Shown: piece by piece, positions 40,204 through 50,665 of the stretch
Position numbering within the stretch: position 1 is the first letter of the stretch
Layout of the letters: every line of letters begins with the position of its first letter
Program-made: the position numbers and the translations under genes
Assembly: GCF_947494125.1 (NCBI RefSeq)
Contig: NZ_CANLTU010000007.1
Location: 124,001 to 188,000, forward strand
Origin: an uncultured Tenacibaculum sp.
GTDB taxonomy: Bacteria > Bacteroidota > Bacteroidia > Flavobacteriales > Flavobacteriaceae
Reading direction: 5' to 3'
DNA: 64,000 bases
The notes under the pieces: model-generated
Seen by the model: only the letters and a program-made list of their open reading frames with translations
The model's database searches: none
What the model was told of the DNA's origin: nothing

Positions 40204-41106
40204 ATGAAAAAAATAAATTTATTTTTATTATCTATTACGATAATAGCAATTACCAACACAGTTAATGCACAAGGAATACTAGATGGATTTACACCTAAAA
40301 AAGGTGATTTATCCGTAACCGCTTCTTATTCAAAAAGTAAATATGATAAATTCTATTTAGGAGCTGTAAAAGCTGATGCTGTTCCAATTCATGAGGAAAT
40401 AAATCAAAACATATTTTCTCTTTACGCTAAATATGGTATTACTGAACGTTTATCTGCTGTTGTTAACCTTCCTTTTATTTCAGCACAAAACACAAGTGGA
40501 GCTGGAGATCCTGTAAATGGACAGAATTCAATATCTGATTTACAAGATATTTCAATAGCCTTAAAATTAAATGCTCATAAATTTAATTTTAAAAAAGCTG
40601 ATTTAAATATTATAACTGGAGTAACAGCTGTTATTCCTACTGGATATGAACCAAACGGAATTTTATCTATTGGTAGTGGTGCCTTTGGTATTGATGTAAC
40701 TGCAGGATTGCATTTAAACACAAAAAGTGGTTTCTTTTCAACACTTTTAGCGGCCTATAACCTTAGAGGCGATGCTGATAATAATTTAACTCCTGGTGGT
40801 GAATTTGGAGTGCCAAATGCTTTTGTTACTACTGGTAAAATTGGATACGCAAGTGACTTTATTTATATTGAAGCTTGGGCAGATATTTTAAACTCTGAAG
40901 AAGGAGTAGATATTGGAGGCTCTGGCTTTAACGGTAATTTTCCAGAAACAGATGTAGATTATAGTAGAGTTGGACTTACAGTATATAAAAACATCCTTCC
41001 TAAATTAGGAGTAAGTTTAGGATTTGGTAAAGTAATCGATGGAAGAAACTTAGGTGATTCTACTACTTTTTCTGCTGGATTAACTTATAATGTATCTTTA
41101 AAATAA
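40204..41106 (+). CDS. Outer-membrane transporter-like beta-barrel
   Basis: Signal peptide, GDLSVTASYSKSKYDKFYLG, YGITERLSAVVNLPFISA. Confidence 0.7.
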   Translation: MKKINLFLLSITIIAITNTVNAQGILDGFTPKKGDLSVTASYSKSKYDKFYLGAVKADAVPIHEEINQNIFSLYAKYGITERLSAVVNLPFISAQNTSGAGDPVNGQNSISDLQDISIALKLNAHKFNFKKADLNIITGVTAVIPTGYEPNGILSIGSGAFGIDVTAGLHLNTKSGFFSTLLAAYNLRGDADNNLTPGGEFGVPNAFVTTGKIGYASDFIYIEAWADILNSEEGVDIGGSGFNGNFPETDVDYSRVGLTVYKNILPKLGVSLGFGKVIDGRNLGDSTTFSAGLTYNVSLK

Positions 41107-41134
41107 AGAAGAATTTAAAATTTTAACAAAATGT

Positions 41135-41166
41135 AAAAAAGAGCGTTTTTAAAAGCGCTCTTTTTT
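41135..41166. terminator. Rho-independent terminator
   Basis: aaaaaagagcg...cgctctttttt. Confidence 0.8.
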
Positions 41167-41202
41167 ACATATATTCTTTGATAAAATGTCTTAAATAAAA
41201 AA

Positions 41203-41424
41203 TTAAAATTGTGCTTTAATTTTTTTTAAAATATCATCTAACCCATTTAACTGCATTTCGTATACTAAGCCCATCATTTTACCCAACTTACCGGCAGGAA
41301 AACCTTTGTTCTTATACCATACCAAATAGTATTCAGGAATATCTACAAGATAGGTTCCTTTGTATTTGCCAAAAGGCATTCTCATTTTAGCAGTATCAAT
41401 TAAAAATTGTTTGTCTGGCAGCAT
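41203..41424 (-). CDS. DUF3820-like protein
   Basis: MRMPFGKYKGTYLVDIPEYYLVWYKNKGFPAGKLGKMMGLVYEMQLNGL. Confidence 0.85.
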   Translation of the reverse strand: MLPDKQFLIDTAKMRMPFGKYKGTYLVDIPEYYLVWYKNKGFPAGKLGKMMGLVYEMQLNGLDDILKKIKAQF

Positions 41425-41469
41425 ACATTTTAAACTATAAAAAAACCCGCTAGTTGCAGGTTTTTATTA

Positions 41470-42678
41470 TTATTCTTTTCCGTCTACGTAATCCTGTAAA
41501 TATAAATAACGTTCGGTTAGTTTTCCGTTATTAGTTGTCATTTTTGCTCTTTCTAAGATACCGTCTTTATCGTTGTTATAAAACGCTGGTATTACATGCT
41601 CTAAAAACATCTCTCCAAAACCTTCACTGGCATCTTTTGGTAATTCACATGGTAAATTATCTACCGCCATTACTGTAATTGCTTTCTCATCTCTAAAATC
41701 AATTTCCGATTCTGTTGCTGGATCATATCCATAAATAGGATCTGCTATAGTTGAAGGTCTAATAGTTGAAGCTACAGGACCGTCTATATCACAAGAAACA
41801 TCCGCTACATACTTTATTCTAAAAGCTGCTTGTTTAGCATCTTCTCTTGTAAAGAAATAAGGAGCTCCGTCTCCATAAAAATGTCCTGCGATAAAGAAAT
41901 CTGTTACATTCGCATACGGCATAAAATTACTTTCGTATCCAGTTGCATCCTTATAAAACGCGTACTTATCTCCTACTTTACCATCTTTTCTTTTGCTATA
42001 CTCCATAACATCAGCCATACAATATACTGGTTCTGTAAAATCGGCTGTTAAATACAAAGCATCACTAACCTGCTTTATGTTTAAGTGATCTAATATTTCT
42101 TTAGCACCCTTTGCTACTTTCCCAGTTCCTGTAAGTAGTATTTTAATATTTGGTAAGGTAATTTTATCCAATTCTGCCTTTACTTCTTCTAAGTCTGCTA
42201 AGGTTTCAACCTTTGGTAAACTAAATAAGTTCTCGCGCATTCCTAAAGCTCTAAAACCATTGTAAGCGCCTACTAAACCAGCATAACGACCAAAACCAAT
42301 AAGTCTTGCTCCATTTTCCTTTATAATGGTTTCATGATCAAACAGCTCTATATTCTTTTCTAACAATCCTTTTAATAATTTACGATTATAAGGCTGCTTT
42401 TTTATAGTATGCGAAAAGAAAAAATACTTTTTATTTGGTATTAATGCCTCTAATGGAACTTCTTTTACACCTAATAATATATCACAATCAGAAATATCTT
42501 CTGCTACTTCTATACCTAAATCACGATAGGCTTCGTCATTAAAAACTCGAATATCAGAACTTTCTACTTTAATCTCAGCTGATGGAAATTTTTCTTTTAG
42601 TTCTTTTAATTTTTCTGGTGAAAATACTACTCTTCTATCTGGTGGATTTTTACGTTCTTTAATGATTCCGAATTTCAT
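41470..42678 (-). CDS. Alanine-dehydrogenase/saccharopine-dehydrogenase-like NAD(P) oxidoreductase
   Basis: MKFGIIKERKNPPDRRVVFSPEKLKEL start at 42678; ILLTGTGKVAKGAKEIL; VSCDIDGPVASTIRPSTIADPIYGYDP. Confidence 0.82.
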   Translation of the reverse strand: MKFGIIKERKNPPDRRVVFSPEKLKELKEKFPSAEIKVESSDIRVFNDEAYRDLGIEVAEDISDCDILLGVKEVPLEALIPNKKYFFFSHTIKKQPYNRKLLKGLLEKNIELFDHETIIKENGARLIGFGRYAGLVGAYNGFRALGMRENLFSLPKVETLADLEEVKAELDKITLPNIKILLTGTGKVAKGAKEILDHLNIKQVSDALYLTADFTEPVYCMADVMEYSKRKDGKVGDKYAFYKDATGYESNFMPYANVTDFFIAGHFYGDGAPYFFTREDAKQAAFRIKYVADVSCDIDGPVASTIRPSTIADPIYGYDPATESEIDFRDEKAITVMAVDNLPCELPKDASEGFGEMFLEHVIPAFYNNDKDGILERAKMTTNNGKLTERYLYLQDYVDGKE

Positions 42679-42897
42679 TGTCTTTTTTTGTATAGAATTA
42701 AACAAATTAGTTGTTATTGTTTTAAATTATTACAATTTAGGCGAAAATACTTGTTTTAAAATTATTGGACAAATAGTATTTTCATATATTTGTTGCCCGC
42801 TAAATTTTGCGGTAAAAAGAATACTTAACTGTTTCTTTTTAAAATATAGATAGAGGCATATTTTTTGCTAATACTTATTTATATTCTTTGACATATT

Positions 42898-43288
42898 GGG
42901 GACGACTGGTTTTGACAGCAAGGTCAGTGATAATGTAAGCATACCGAGGAGTGAAATGAATACTCGTAAAACTTATTTCAACTTTTTAAACGGCGAAAAT
43001 AACTACGCTTTAGCTGCTTAATCCGAATCATAGTAGGATTAGCCTAGGCGCACAAGGTGCGCAAGCTTTATGTCCACGAAAAGCCTTGGTTTACGGCGTT
43101 TCACTTTCGGGCATCGTAAAAGTAAACATAGAAAATTTAGTACTTCGATAAATTTTTGAAACTAAAGAAGATAAGCTAAAAACAGATTGTTCTTAATCAG
43201 CTTTTAGTCGAAAATTAAGAAAGAACTAAGTATGTAGAAAGCTTTTGAGCTGCTTGTTTGGACCCGAGTTCGATTCTCGGCGTCTCCA
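42898..43288 (+). ncRNA. ssrA: tmRNA (ssrA)
   Basis: 5' ggggacgactggttttgacag pairs with 3' gttcgattctcggcgtctcca; internal tag ORF ggcgaaaataactacgctttagctgcttaa = GENNYALAA*. Confidence 0.95.
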
Positions 43289-43293
43289 CTATT

Positions 43294-43324
43294 AAACCCT
43301 GTAAATACTACATTTACAGGGTTT
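43294..43324 (+). terminator. Terminator after ssrA
   Basis: aaaccctgtaaat...atttacagggttt plus T-run. Confidence 0.8.
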
Positions 43325-43368
43325 TTTATTTTAAGGTGTCAATTTAGGTGACAAATTTTTTTTAATAA

Positions 43369-44295
43369 TTATTCTTCAAAATAATCTAAATCTATCTTTT
43401 TAATTTGAATTGTTTCTGAAATTTGTACCTCTAAATTATACTCTATTGCTAATTCTGTAAGCTCTTTACCATCTATTAATACAATTTTTTGTTGCTTACT
43501 ATCTTGTGCTGTTTGTACTGCGCTTGAAGAGAATCTACTTGTAGTTAAAAAAACTCCTTTATTTACTCCTTGTAATGCTAAAGAACCTATGAAATTTCTT
43601 ATTTCGGGTGAACCAACAGAATTGTTTGTAAATCGTTTTGCTTGTATATAGACATTTTCTAAACCTAAACGGTCTTGAGATATAATTCCATCTATACCAT
43701 TATCTCCTACTTTACCTGTATGTTCTGAAGCATCTTCACGGAACTCTCCGTACCCCATTTTTTGTAATAATTGTATTACAAAGTTTTCGAAGTATTGAAA
43801 CGAATTTTCTTTTAATTTGTCTAACAATTCTGTTGCTAACTCATTTTTTAATTCTGATACTGTTGTTGCTAATACTTCCTCAGGTGTTTGTTCTTGTATA
43901 TTCGTTATTTCCTTTTGTTTAGTATTAGTATCATTAAATGTAGTACGCCATTCTTGATATTGAGGAAACTGCTCTAGCTGTTTCATTCTTAACTTGATTG
44001 GATTCGTTGCTAAAAAACTTTTCCCTTCTTCTGTTATTTGATAAACACCACGTTCGGGATATTTTATTAGTCCTGCTTTTTTTAAATAACTACGTGTCCA
44101 ACCTACTCTATTTCTAAATAAGCCCATTTGCCCACTAGGTACTTTTATTTTTAAATGTTCTTGGCTTAATTTATAATGCCCACTTAAAATTTGCATTACT
44201 TCATTTAACGTTTTAGAATTACCATCTGCTAATAATTGTAACATTGGTAGCATTATGGTTTGAAAATCTGGTATTTTATCTTTTAACATTTGCAT
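43369..44295 (-). CDS. Mrr-like restriction endonuclease
   Basis: Mrr_N-like N-terminus (RNRVGWTRSYLKKAGLIKYPERGVYQITEEGKSFL) and Mrr_cat core (LLQKMGYGEF...GDNGIDGIISQDRLGLENVYIQAKRF). Confidence 0.9.
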   Translation of the reverse strand: MQMLKDKIPDFQTIMLPMLQLLADGNSKTLNEVMQILSGHYKLSQEHLKIKVPSGQMGLFRNRVGWTRSYLKKAGLIKYPERGVYQITEEGKSFLATNPIKLRMKQLEQFPQYQEWRTTFNDTNTKQKEITNIQEQTPEEVLATTVSELKNELATELLDKLKENSFQYFENFVIQLLQKMGYGEFREDASEHTGKVGDNGIDGIISQDRLGLENVYIQAKRFTNNSVGSPEIRNFIGSLALQGVNKGVFLTTSRFSSSAVQTAQDSKQQKIVLIDGKELTELAIEYNLEVQISETIQIKKIDLDYFEE

Positions 44296-44341
44296 TTTAT
44301 TTTTAATAACTTTAAATAATTTATTCTTATTCTATTTTTTT

Positions 44342-44983
44342 TCAAACAATTTCATCCTTGTTTTTAATATAAACACCTTCTCCAATAGCTACTTGCTCAG
44401 AAATTTCTTTTTCTTTTAAATTTATTTCTGCTATTAAACTTCTTTCTTCTTTCCTATAAACAGGTAATTTTTCTTCAATAGAAATACATTTAGAACGTAT
44501 AGAGGATTCTAACTTTAATTTAATCTTATTATTAAAATCTGTAATTCCGTTTAAAGTTCCAAAAGATAAAAAAGATAATAACACCATAAATAATGCAGAT
44601 GCACCAATCAAAGTAAGAATTTGACTAAGACTCGTTATTCCAAAAACAAAATATAGGATTAACACAAATCCTAAAAACAATAAAACCAATATTACTTTAA
44701 CACTATTATATATAAGTTTAAATCTTCTATTTAGCTTATTATTAATCTCTTCGTTTTTTGAAATAATTTCTTTTAATCTTCCGTGTCTATATTTTAATTT
44801 AGATAAAGTAATTTTCTCTTCTTTCTTACCTATCTTATTTTCGTTATCTATTTCTAACTTTTTATCCTTTTCTTCTAATTTATCTAAAAGATTCACATAA
44901 CCTACTGTCATAATATAAACAAGGATAATCAATACAATAATTAAAATTATCTCTAAAGTTGTTATTCCTTTTCTTCTACTCAT
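44342..44983 (-). CDS. Membrane-anchored coiled-coil hypothetical protein in defence operon
   Basis: N-terminal TM, Lys/Glu-rich coiled coil, two further hydrophobic segments. Confidence 0.65.
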   Translation of the reverse strand: MSRRKGITTLEIILIIVLIILVYIMTVGYVNLLDKLEEKDKKLEIDNENKIGKKEEKITLSKLKYRHGRLKEIISKNEEINNKLNRRFKLIYNSVKVILVLLFLGFVLILYFVFGITSLSQILTLIGASALFMVLLSFLSFGTLNGITDFNNKIKLKLESSIRSKCISIEEKLPVYRKEERSLIAEINLKEKEISEQVAIGEGVYIKNKDEIV

Positions 44984-45021
44984 TTTTCTGTTTTGGGGGT
45001 TAAATTTTAATTTCTACTTAG

Positions 45022-47223
45022 TTAATTTTCTTCCATCATCATTTTATAATGTTCTTTATGATGTGATTTTTCAAAAATGGACTTGAATACTTTTTTATAA
45101 CTAGCAATTGTTTCATCTTGGTATTCTATGTATAAATCATCATTAATACTATGAGAACCATCGTTAATCCAACTTATTAAAGCCCTACAAATATCCTGTT
45201 CTTCTGGTGTTTCAAATTTATTAACTAATGTATCGTCTCTATACTTTCCTAAAATCCTAAAATAATTCTCTATTATTCTTCTCATAGTATTCTGAATAGA
45301 TACTAAAGAATCTCCCTCTTTTAACTCTTTCCATAATAATTCATAAGAAGAATGTATTGGATTCTCTTGCTCAAACATTTGAATAGAAGTTACTCTATTC
45401 TTCTTTCTTAATATCCAATAATTTGTATTATTTAATTTACTAGTTCTTCCATCAATAAAAGAAACTTCTTTATGAAAAAACACATTATGAGTTAACAAAA
45501 TAACTTGAAGAATATCACCTTCGCCACTCCTAACCTCTTTTAAAATTCTTTTTATTAGTGTACTTACTACATATAAAATATTGCTATCTAAACTAGAAAT
45601 AGGGTCATCAATAACAAGTATTTTATCTACGGATGTTTTTCCTTTTTCTAAGGAGCCTTTGGCTATCTGCAAAAAATATAAAAAAGTAATAAATGTTTTT
45701 TCTCCCTCACTTAATGTTGATTCAGCAGGCGAACCATCTTCTCTTTGTATTTCATAATGATTCTCTTCTTTTGAAGAAGGAACAATAGTAAAGCTTTGAA
45801 AACCGTAAGTTTTTAACGTATTATTGATTTGAATTACTGTTGGCTCAGAACTAGTAACATTTATACTTAATTGATCTATATCAATTTTAAGTAACCTATG
45901 CTTTTCATTGAAATCATCATATTGTTTTTTAATACCTTCTACTGCCTTGGTTAAACCATCATTTTCTTTTACGTAATTGTCTAATTCTACTTTATTATCC
46001 TCTACAAGATGTTTCCAAATTGAATTAATCAGATTATCTCTTTGACTTCTATAGTCTAAAACAATTTTATTGTGTTTTTCAATTGATTTATTAGCTTCTA
46101 TTAATAATAAATTTAAACTACTTAATTGTTGTTTAATTGATTGCAAACTTATTACTCTACTAGGCTCTGATAATTTGTTTTGAAGAAACTCTCTATTAGC
46201 AGTGAGTTCGCTTATTAGTGTTTTTAAATTTGCAGAAAACAAGCTAATATTCAGCTTTGTTTTTTTATTCTCTTTTTCTTTTTTTTCTATTTCATTTAAT
46301 TGATTAACAATTGTTGCTGCTTCTCTCAGGTATTCATCATTAAAACCCTTTATTTGTTTGAGGTCATTGGTGAAGTTCTCATCAAAAAACTTATCTAATT
46401 GTTTTTTAAAGTTTACTGTAATAGTTTCTTCTTGACAAAAAGGACAAGTTCTATCAGTTTCTTTCAACAAGTTTTTACCTTTTATAACCCAATCATTTAT
46501 ATTTAATTTCTGTATAAGTTTTGCTATTTCAACATCTGCTTTACCAATAACTTTTTTCTCCCAGATTTTATCTTCTTCTATTTCTAAAAGCTTTTCAAAC
46601 TCAATAACTGTGAAAGATTCTATATGTTTGGGAGCTTCTCCAAAAATAGTTTGTGATTTCGTTTTTAAAACATCTAAAACTAAAAATTCTTCTTCATTAC
46701 TATTAAATTCTTTAATAATTCTGTTGTAAAAAGCATCTTTACTTTTCATTGAACCAACAAACGCTTCTTTAAAATAAGTTTTATGCTTTTGATAAATACC
46801 TTTCCAAACTTTCTCTTTAAACTTTAAGCTTTTTTCGCTCTTTTCTTCAATTAATTTATCCAATGAAGATTTGCGCTTTACATATTGTTCTTTTAAATTT
46901 TTGAGTTCATCTTTTTTAGTGTTGATTGTATCAATCTCTTCTTTTGAAGCTTTACCTAAAGTAAAAACACCTTTTAATTTACTTTCTCCAAAGTAATCTT
47001 CTCTAAATTTTTTATTGTAAACAAGCACATTTAATTCAGTATCATCTTTCCATTTTTTATTACAATCAGAATATTTTAAATTAGTAGAATCATAAAGAAA
47101 GTTAGAAAAGGTTGTCTTTCCAGTACCATTTGACCCATATATAAAATTGATCCTCTTTAAATCGTTAATCTCAACTGGATTAACATAACTAGCAACATTA
47201 TGGAGTTTAATATTTGTTATCAT
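45022..47223 (-). CDS. AAA_13-type ATPase, RloC/PrrC-like
   Basis: NFIYGSNGTGKTTFSNFLYDS (Walker A), CPFCQEE in coiled coil (zinc-hook-like CxxC), LSEGEKTFITFLYFL, KILVIDDPISSLDSN, LLTHNVFFHKE, C-terminal MRRIIENYF...INDGSH. Confidence 0.8.
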   Translation of the reverse strand: MITNIKLHNVASYVNPVEINDLKRINFIYGSNGTGKTTFSNFLYDSTNLKYSDCNKKWKDDTELNVLVYNKKFREDYFGESKLKGVFTLGKASKEEIDTINTKKDELKNLKEQYVKRKSSLDKLIEEKSEKSLKFKEKVWKGIYQKHKTYFKEAFVGSMKSKDAFYNRIIKEFNSNEEEFLVLDVLKTKSQTIFGEAPKHIESFTVIEFEKLLEIEEDKIWEKKVIGKADVEIAKLIQKLNINDWVIKGKNLLKETDRTCPFCQEETITVNFKKQLDKFFDENFTNDLKQIKGFNDEYLREAATIVNQLNEIEKKEKENKKTKLNISLFSANLKTLISELTANREFLQNKLSEPSRVISLQSIKQQLSSLNLLLIEANKSIEKHNKIVLDYRSQRDNLINSIWKHLVEDNKVELDNYVKENDGLTKAVEGIKKQYDDFNEKHRLLKIDIDQLSINVTSSEPTVIQINNTLKTYGFQSFTIVPSSKEENHYEIQREDGSPAESTLSEGEKTFITFLYFLQIAKGSLEKGKTSVDKILVIDDPISSLDSNILYVVSTLIKRILKEVRSGEGDILQVILLTHNVFFHKEVSFIDGRTSKLNNTNYWILRKKNRVTSIQMFEQENPIHSSYELLWKELKEGDSLVSIQNTMRRIIENYFRILGKYRDDTLVNKFETPEEQDICRALISWINDGSHSINDDLYIEYQDETIASYKKVFKSIFEKSHHKEHYKMMMEEN

Positions 47224-47233
47224 AAGATTTAAA

Positions 47234-50200
47234 TTAAGAATTTTCTACAATTTTTATTTCATCTTCTGTTAAACCATATAACTCATACACCATAGCATCT
47301 ATTTCTTTATCTGTTTGGTTGATTTGGGTTTGTAAGACTTGTGCTTTTTGTTTGTTTTCTTCAAAGAGGTCTAACCACTCAAACCCATCTTTTTTGGTTA
47401 AAGTAGGTACTTCGGTTGTACTTTCTAAAATACCTTCTACAACTTGTTTGACTCTTAGTTTGTTATTTGTTTTTATGGCTTTGTTAAGCTCTTTGATAAA
47501 ATCTCCAAACTCTAACTCATGCCAGTTTTGTAGTTTTTTGGATAGTTTTTCTAGCTGAAAGGTTTGGTGAAGATATTTTTGGAATTTTATTAATAAACTA
47601 TCTAATTCTGGCTGAATAACTAGCATCCTTAAACCTAATGATTCTAAAGATTTCTTTTGCAAGTCATTTGATTTTGGTAAAGGAAAAGCACCCAACTTAT
47701 CTAAACTAATTTTCGCAAAAACTTTACCTTTTATATCGTGAAGTAATCTATAAAGAAATGTTGCTGAATTTGAATTTAAAATTGTTAGCAGGTAATCTAA
47801 ACTATAATCATCATCCATTTGATAGATACCATGAACTAAGGTATCAAAATAATAATTATTTGAATCTTTGGTTGCAATAAATCTATCACCAGTTTTACGA
47901 ACCATGATTTTTTCATTCTCAAATAAATCTGATGTTCTCAAAGCAAAATCAATTCTATTCTGCTTCTTCATACCTTCTTTACTTTGTATATCTTCTAAAG
48001 TTAAACTCTCTGCTATATTTGAATCGTAATTTATATATTGACCTCCCCAATTAATTGTATACCTATTAAATTCTTTACCCCATACTATAGGTTTATGATT
48101 CTCTGTTAAACAATTGTCAGAAATCAAAATATTCTTAATATTACCAGGGTTTAAACCGTTTTTAAGTTTGTAAAAATCCTTAATTGTTTTTAACTTATTC
48201 AACCTTTTATGTAAGTTATCAGTTCCTTCTGCTACAGGTGAAATTTCGTAGTGAGGTATCTCTAAAAAAAACTTTTGGGATATATTGTTGTAAATACATT
48301 TTTGGTTTTCATAATCAAAATAAGAATTAGCTGAAATTAGCTTGAAAGGTTCTTTAACGTTTACCTCTTTCATTATCTCATATTTCAAGATTAAACTACC
48401 ACCAACTTCTGCATCTGGAAAAATTTTATCAGAAATCATAAAAATTTCGTGAATCTTCGTATTAGATAATAAATAACCTCTTACGTCTTTATAATAAGTG
48501 TTAAACAGTAATGATTTTGGAATAATAAAATGTATTATTCCTTTATCGAAGATTTGAGACATTCTCTCTATAAATAGAACATATAGATTAATTTTATAAT
48601 TTGTTAATGGAAAATATTTTTTATAATAATTTTCCTCTTCTTTAGATAGAAAAATACCATAAGGCGGATTCCCAATAATCACATCAAAACCACCTTTTTT
48701 AAATACTTTAGGAAATTGTGTTTCCCAATTAAAAGCTTTATCTCCTGCAACTGCTTTACTATCTATTAAAGAGTTACCGCATTTAATATTAGAGCTTAAA
48801 TCGTTTAATTTACGGCGTGGTTGTGCGGTACGTAGCCATAGAGATAGTTTTGCAATTTCTACAGATTCTTCATTTAAATCAACCCCATAAATATTGTTTT
48901 CTAAAATGGTGTTTTCAATATCAGAAAACACAATACCGCCTCCTAATATTTTAGCTTTTAGCTCATCAATATAGGTGTGTTCTTTTATTAAAAAATCTAA
49001 AGCTTGGTTTAAAAAAGCTCCAGAACCACAAGCAGGGTCGCAAATAGTTAGTTGTAGCAACCAATCTCTATACGCATCTAAAACAGATACTAATTTTGTA
49101 ATAGTTGCTTTTTTTCGATTTTTACGTCCTTTAAAATACTCTTCTTCTTTAAAACCTAGTTCGGTTTTCTTTTCATTACATAACTTACCAACCGTATTTT
49201 CTACAATATATTTGGTTATGTATTTTGGTGTGTAAAAAACTCCGTCTTTTTTACGTTTAGATTTTTGCTTATCAAAATCACCACCTTCAATTTCGGCATT
49301 TACACTTTCAATTTCATTTAATGAGTTTTCGAATATATGTCCTAATATATTTACATCTACCTGACTTTCGAAATCGTAGGCTGCTAATTTACTAGTATGC
49401 TTGTATAATAGTTGGTTATCTATTTCTAAACTATCTAAGATTTTATCTTCTTTAAATAGCCCACCATTATAGGCGTATATTTCGGCTCTTTTAGTTGTTC
49501 CTGCTCTACCTTGGTCTAAGTGATTAAAATATTGTTTAAAAAGATTGTACAATGGTCGGTCGTCTCCAAAATCTACATCAGCTTTCCATTTATTTAATAT
49601 TTGCTGTGTGCTGTTTGGTGGTAATAAACCACGGTCTTCTGCAAAGAAAATAAACAGATAACGGTCTATTAATTTTTGTGATTTTTTAAAAAGTGTAAGT
49701 TTTACGTTTTTTTCTAAATGTTGTAATTCTTTTTGCTCTTCTTCTGTTATTTCTTGTTTTTGCGTTTCAATTGCACGCAATTGCGCTTCACCTTTTAATT
49801 TCTTTGCGTTGCGTTTTACTAAATCGCGATATAATTCTCTTTTAAATACGGAATAGTCTTTATAAAACTGTTTTGTTATTTGTTCTTCTTCTACTACCGA
49901 TGCTTCTTTTATTTTAAAAGGAAGGTTATTTATTATATTTTCTTTTTGTAAACATAAGTACAGTAATGAAAAACGTTCGGGCGATAAATCAAATAAATTA
50001 AACTCTTCAAACTCGGTTGCGTCATTAATATAAAAACGCAATTTCTCGAAGTTAGAAGTTACCACATATACACATCCTTTTTGATTAGCTTTATAATCAA
50101 AAGCTTGCTTACGAATACTTTCTAAATCTTTGGTTTTTGTTCCTTTTAGTTCTATAACTCCAACAGCAATATCATTATGTAATATTGCTCCGTCTGCCTT

Positions 50201-50455
50201 ACGCGCATTGTTTTGGTTTTTATATTCTGCTACAAGGTTATATTCAGCCTTTGGTTTTAAAGTATAACCTAATACATTTACAAAGAGTTCTGTTAAAAAT
50301 ATACCTTGATACTCTTCTTCTTTTGAGCTACGTATATTTTCTTGTATTGTTTGATTTAAGAAATACTTAGTGTATTTTTTATATGCTTTCTCTAAAGTTT
50401 TTTTATCAAGTAATTGTAAATATTGTTTTAATACTGAGGTTTGGAATAATGACAT
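47234..50455 (-). CDS. Type IIG-like restriction-modification protein (nuclease-like N-terminus plus N6-adenine methyltransferase)
   Basis: DPACGSGAFLNQALDFL, FDVIIGNPPYGIF; N-terminal ARKADGAILHNDIAVGVIELKGTKT resembles a PD-(D/E)xK nuclease. Confidence 0.85.
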   Translation of the reverse strand: MSLFQTSVLKQYLQLLDKKTLEKAYKKYTKYFLNQTIQENIRSSKEEEYQGIFLTELFVNVLGYTLKPKAEYNLVAEYKNQNNARKADGAILHNDIAVGVIELKGTKTKDLESIRKQAFDYKANQKGCVYVVTSNFEKLRFYINDATEFEEFNLFDLSPERFSLLYLCLQKENIINNLPFKIKEASVVEEEQITKQFYKDYSVFKRELYRDLVKRNAKKLKGEAQLRAIETQKQEITEEEQKELQHLEKNVKLTLFKKSQKLIDRYLFIFFAEDRGLLPPNSTQQILNKWKADVDFGDDRPLYNLFKQYFNHLDQGRAGTTKRAEIYAYNGGLFKEDKILDSLEIDNQLLYKHTSKLAAYDFESQVDVNILGHIFENSLNEIESVNAEIEGGDFDKQKSKRKKDGVFYTPKYITKYIVENTVGKLCNEKKTELGFKEEEYFKGRKNRKKATITKLVSVLDAYRDWLLQLTICDPACGSGAFLNQALDFLIKEHTYIDELKAKILGGGIVFSDIENTILENNIYGVDLNEESVEIAKLSLWLRTAQPRRKLNDLSSNIKCGNSLIDSKAVAGDKAFNWETQFPKVFKKGGFDVIIGNPPYGIFLSKEEENYYKKYFPLTNYKINLYVLFIERMSQIFDKGIIHFIIPKSLLFNTYYKDVRGYLLSNTKIHEIFMISDKIFPDAEVGGSLILKYEIMKEVNVKEPFKLISANSYFDYENQKCIYNNISQKFFLEIPHYEISPVAEGTDNLHKRLNKLKTIKDFYKLKNGLNPGNIKNILISDNCLTENHKPIVWGKEFNRYTINWGGQYINYDSNIAESLTLEDIQSKEGMKKQNRIDFALRTSDLFENEKIMVRKTGDRFIATKDSNNYYFDTLVHGIYQMDDDYSLDYLLTILNSNSATFLYRLLHDIKGKVFAKISLDKLGAFPLPKSNDLQKKSLESLGLRMLVIQPELDSLLIKFQKYLHQTFQLEKLSKKLQNWHELEFGDFIKELNKAIKTNNKLRVKQVVEGILESTTEVPTLTKKDGFEWLDLFEENKQKAQVLQTQINQTDKEIDAMVYELYGLTEDEIKIVENS

Positions 50456-50665
50456 TAATAGCTATTTTTTTATAAACTATAAATGTAAGAAAATTTGATT
50501 CTTTTTAATACGGGTCACCTCAATTTAGCATAAGAAATTCACTTTTAATCAAAAAATAATGTAATTAATTTTAATGATAAAAAACAAAAAACTATTAAAA
50601 AACAAAGTATATAAATAATATTAACTATACCCTTAAATGAAATAGTTCTGTTTTTAACATCAAAA

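Noticed and set aside
43336-50530. Possible att repeats (tgtcaatttaggtgaca near 43.34 kb versus gggtcacctcaatttag near 50.51 kb) bounding the defence island
   Set aside because: Match is short and imperfect, no integrase is present; not distinguishable from chance.
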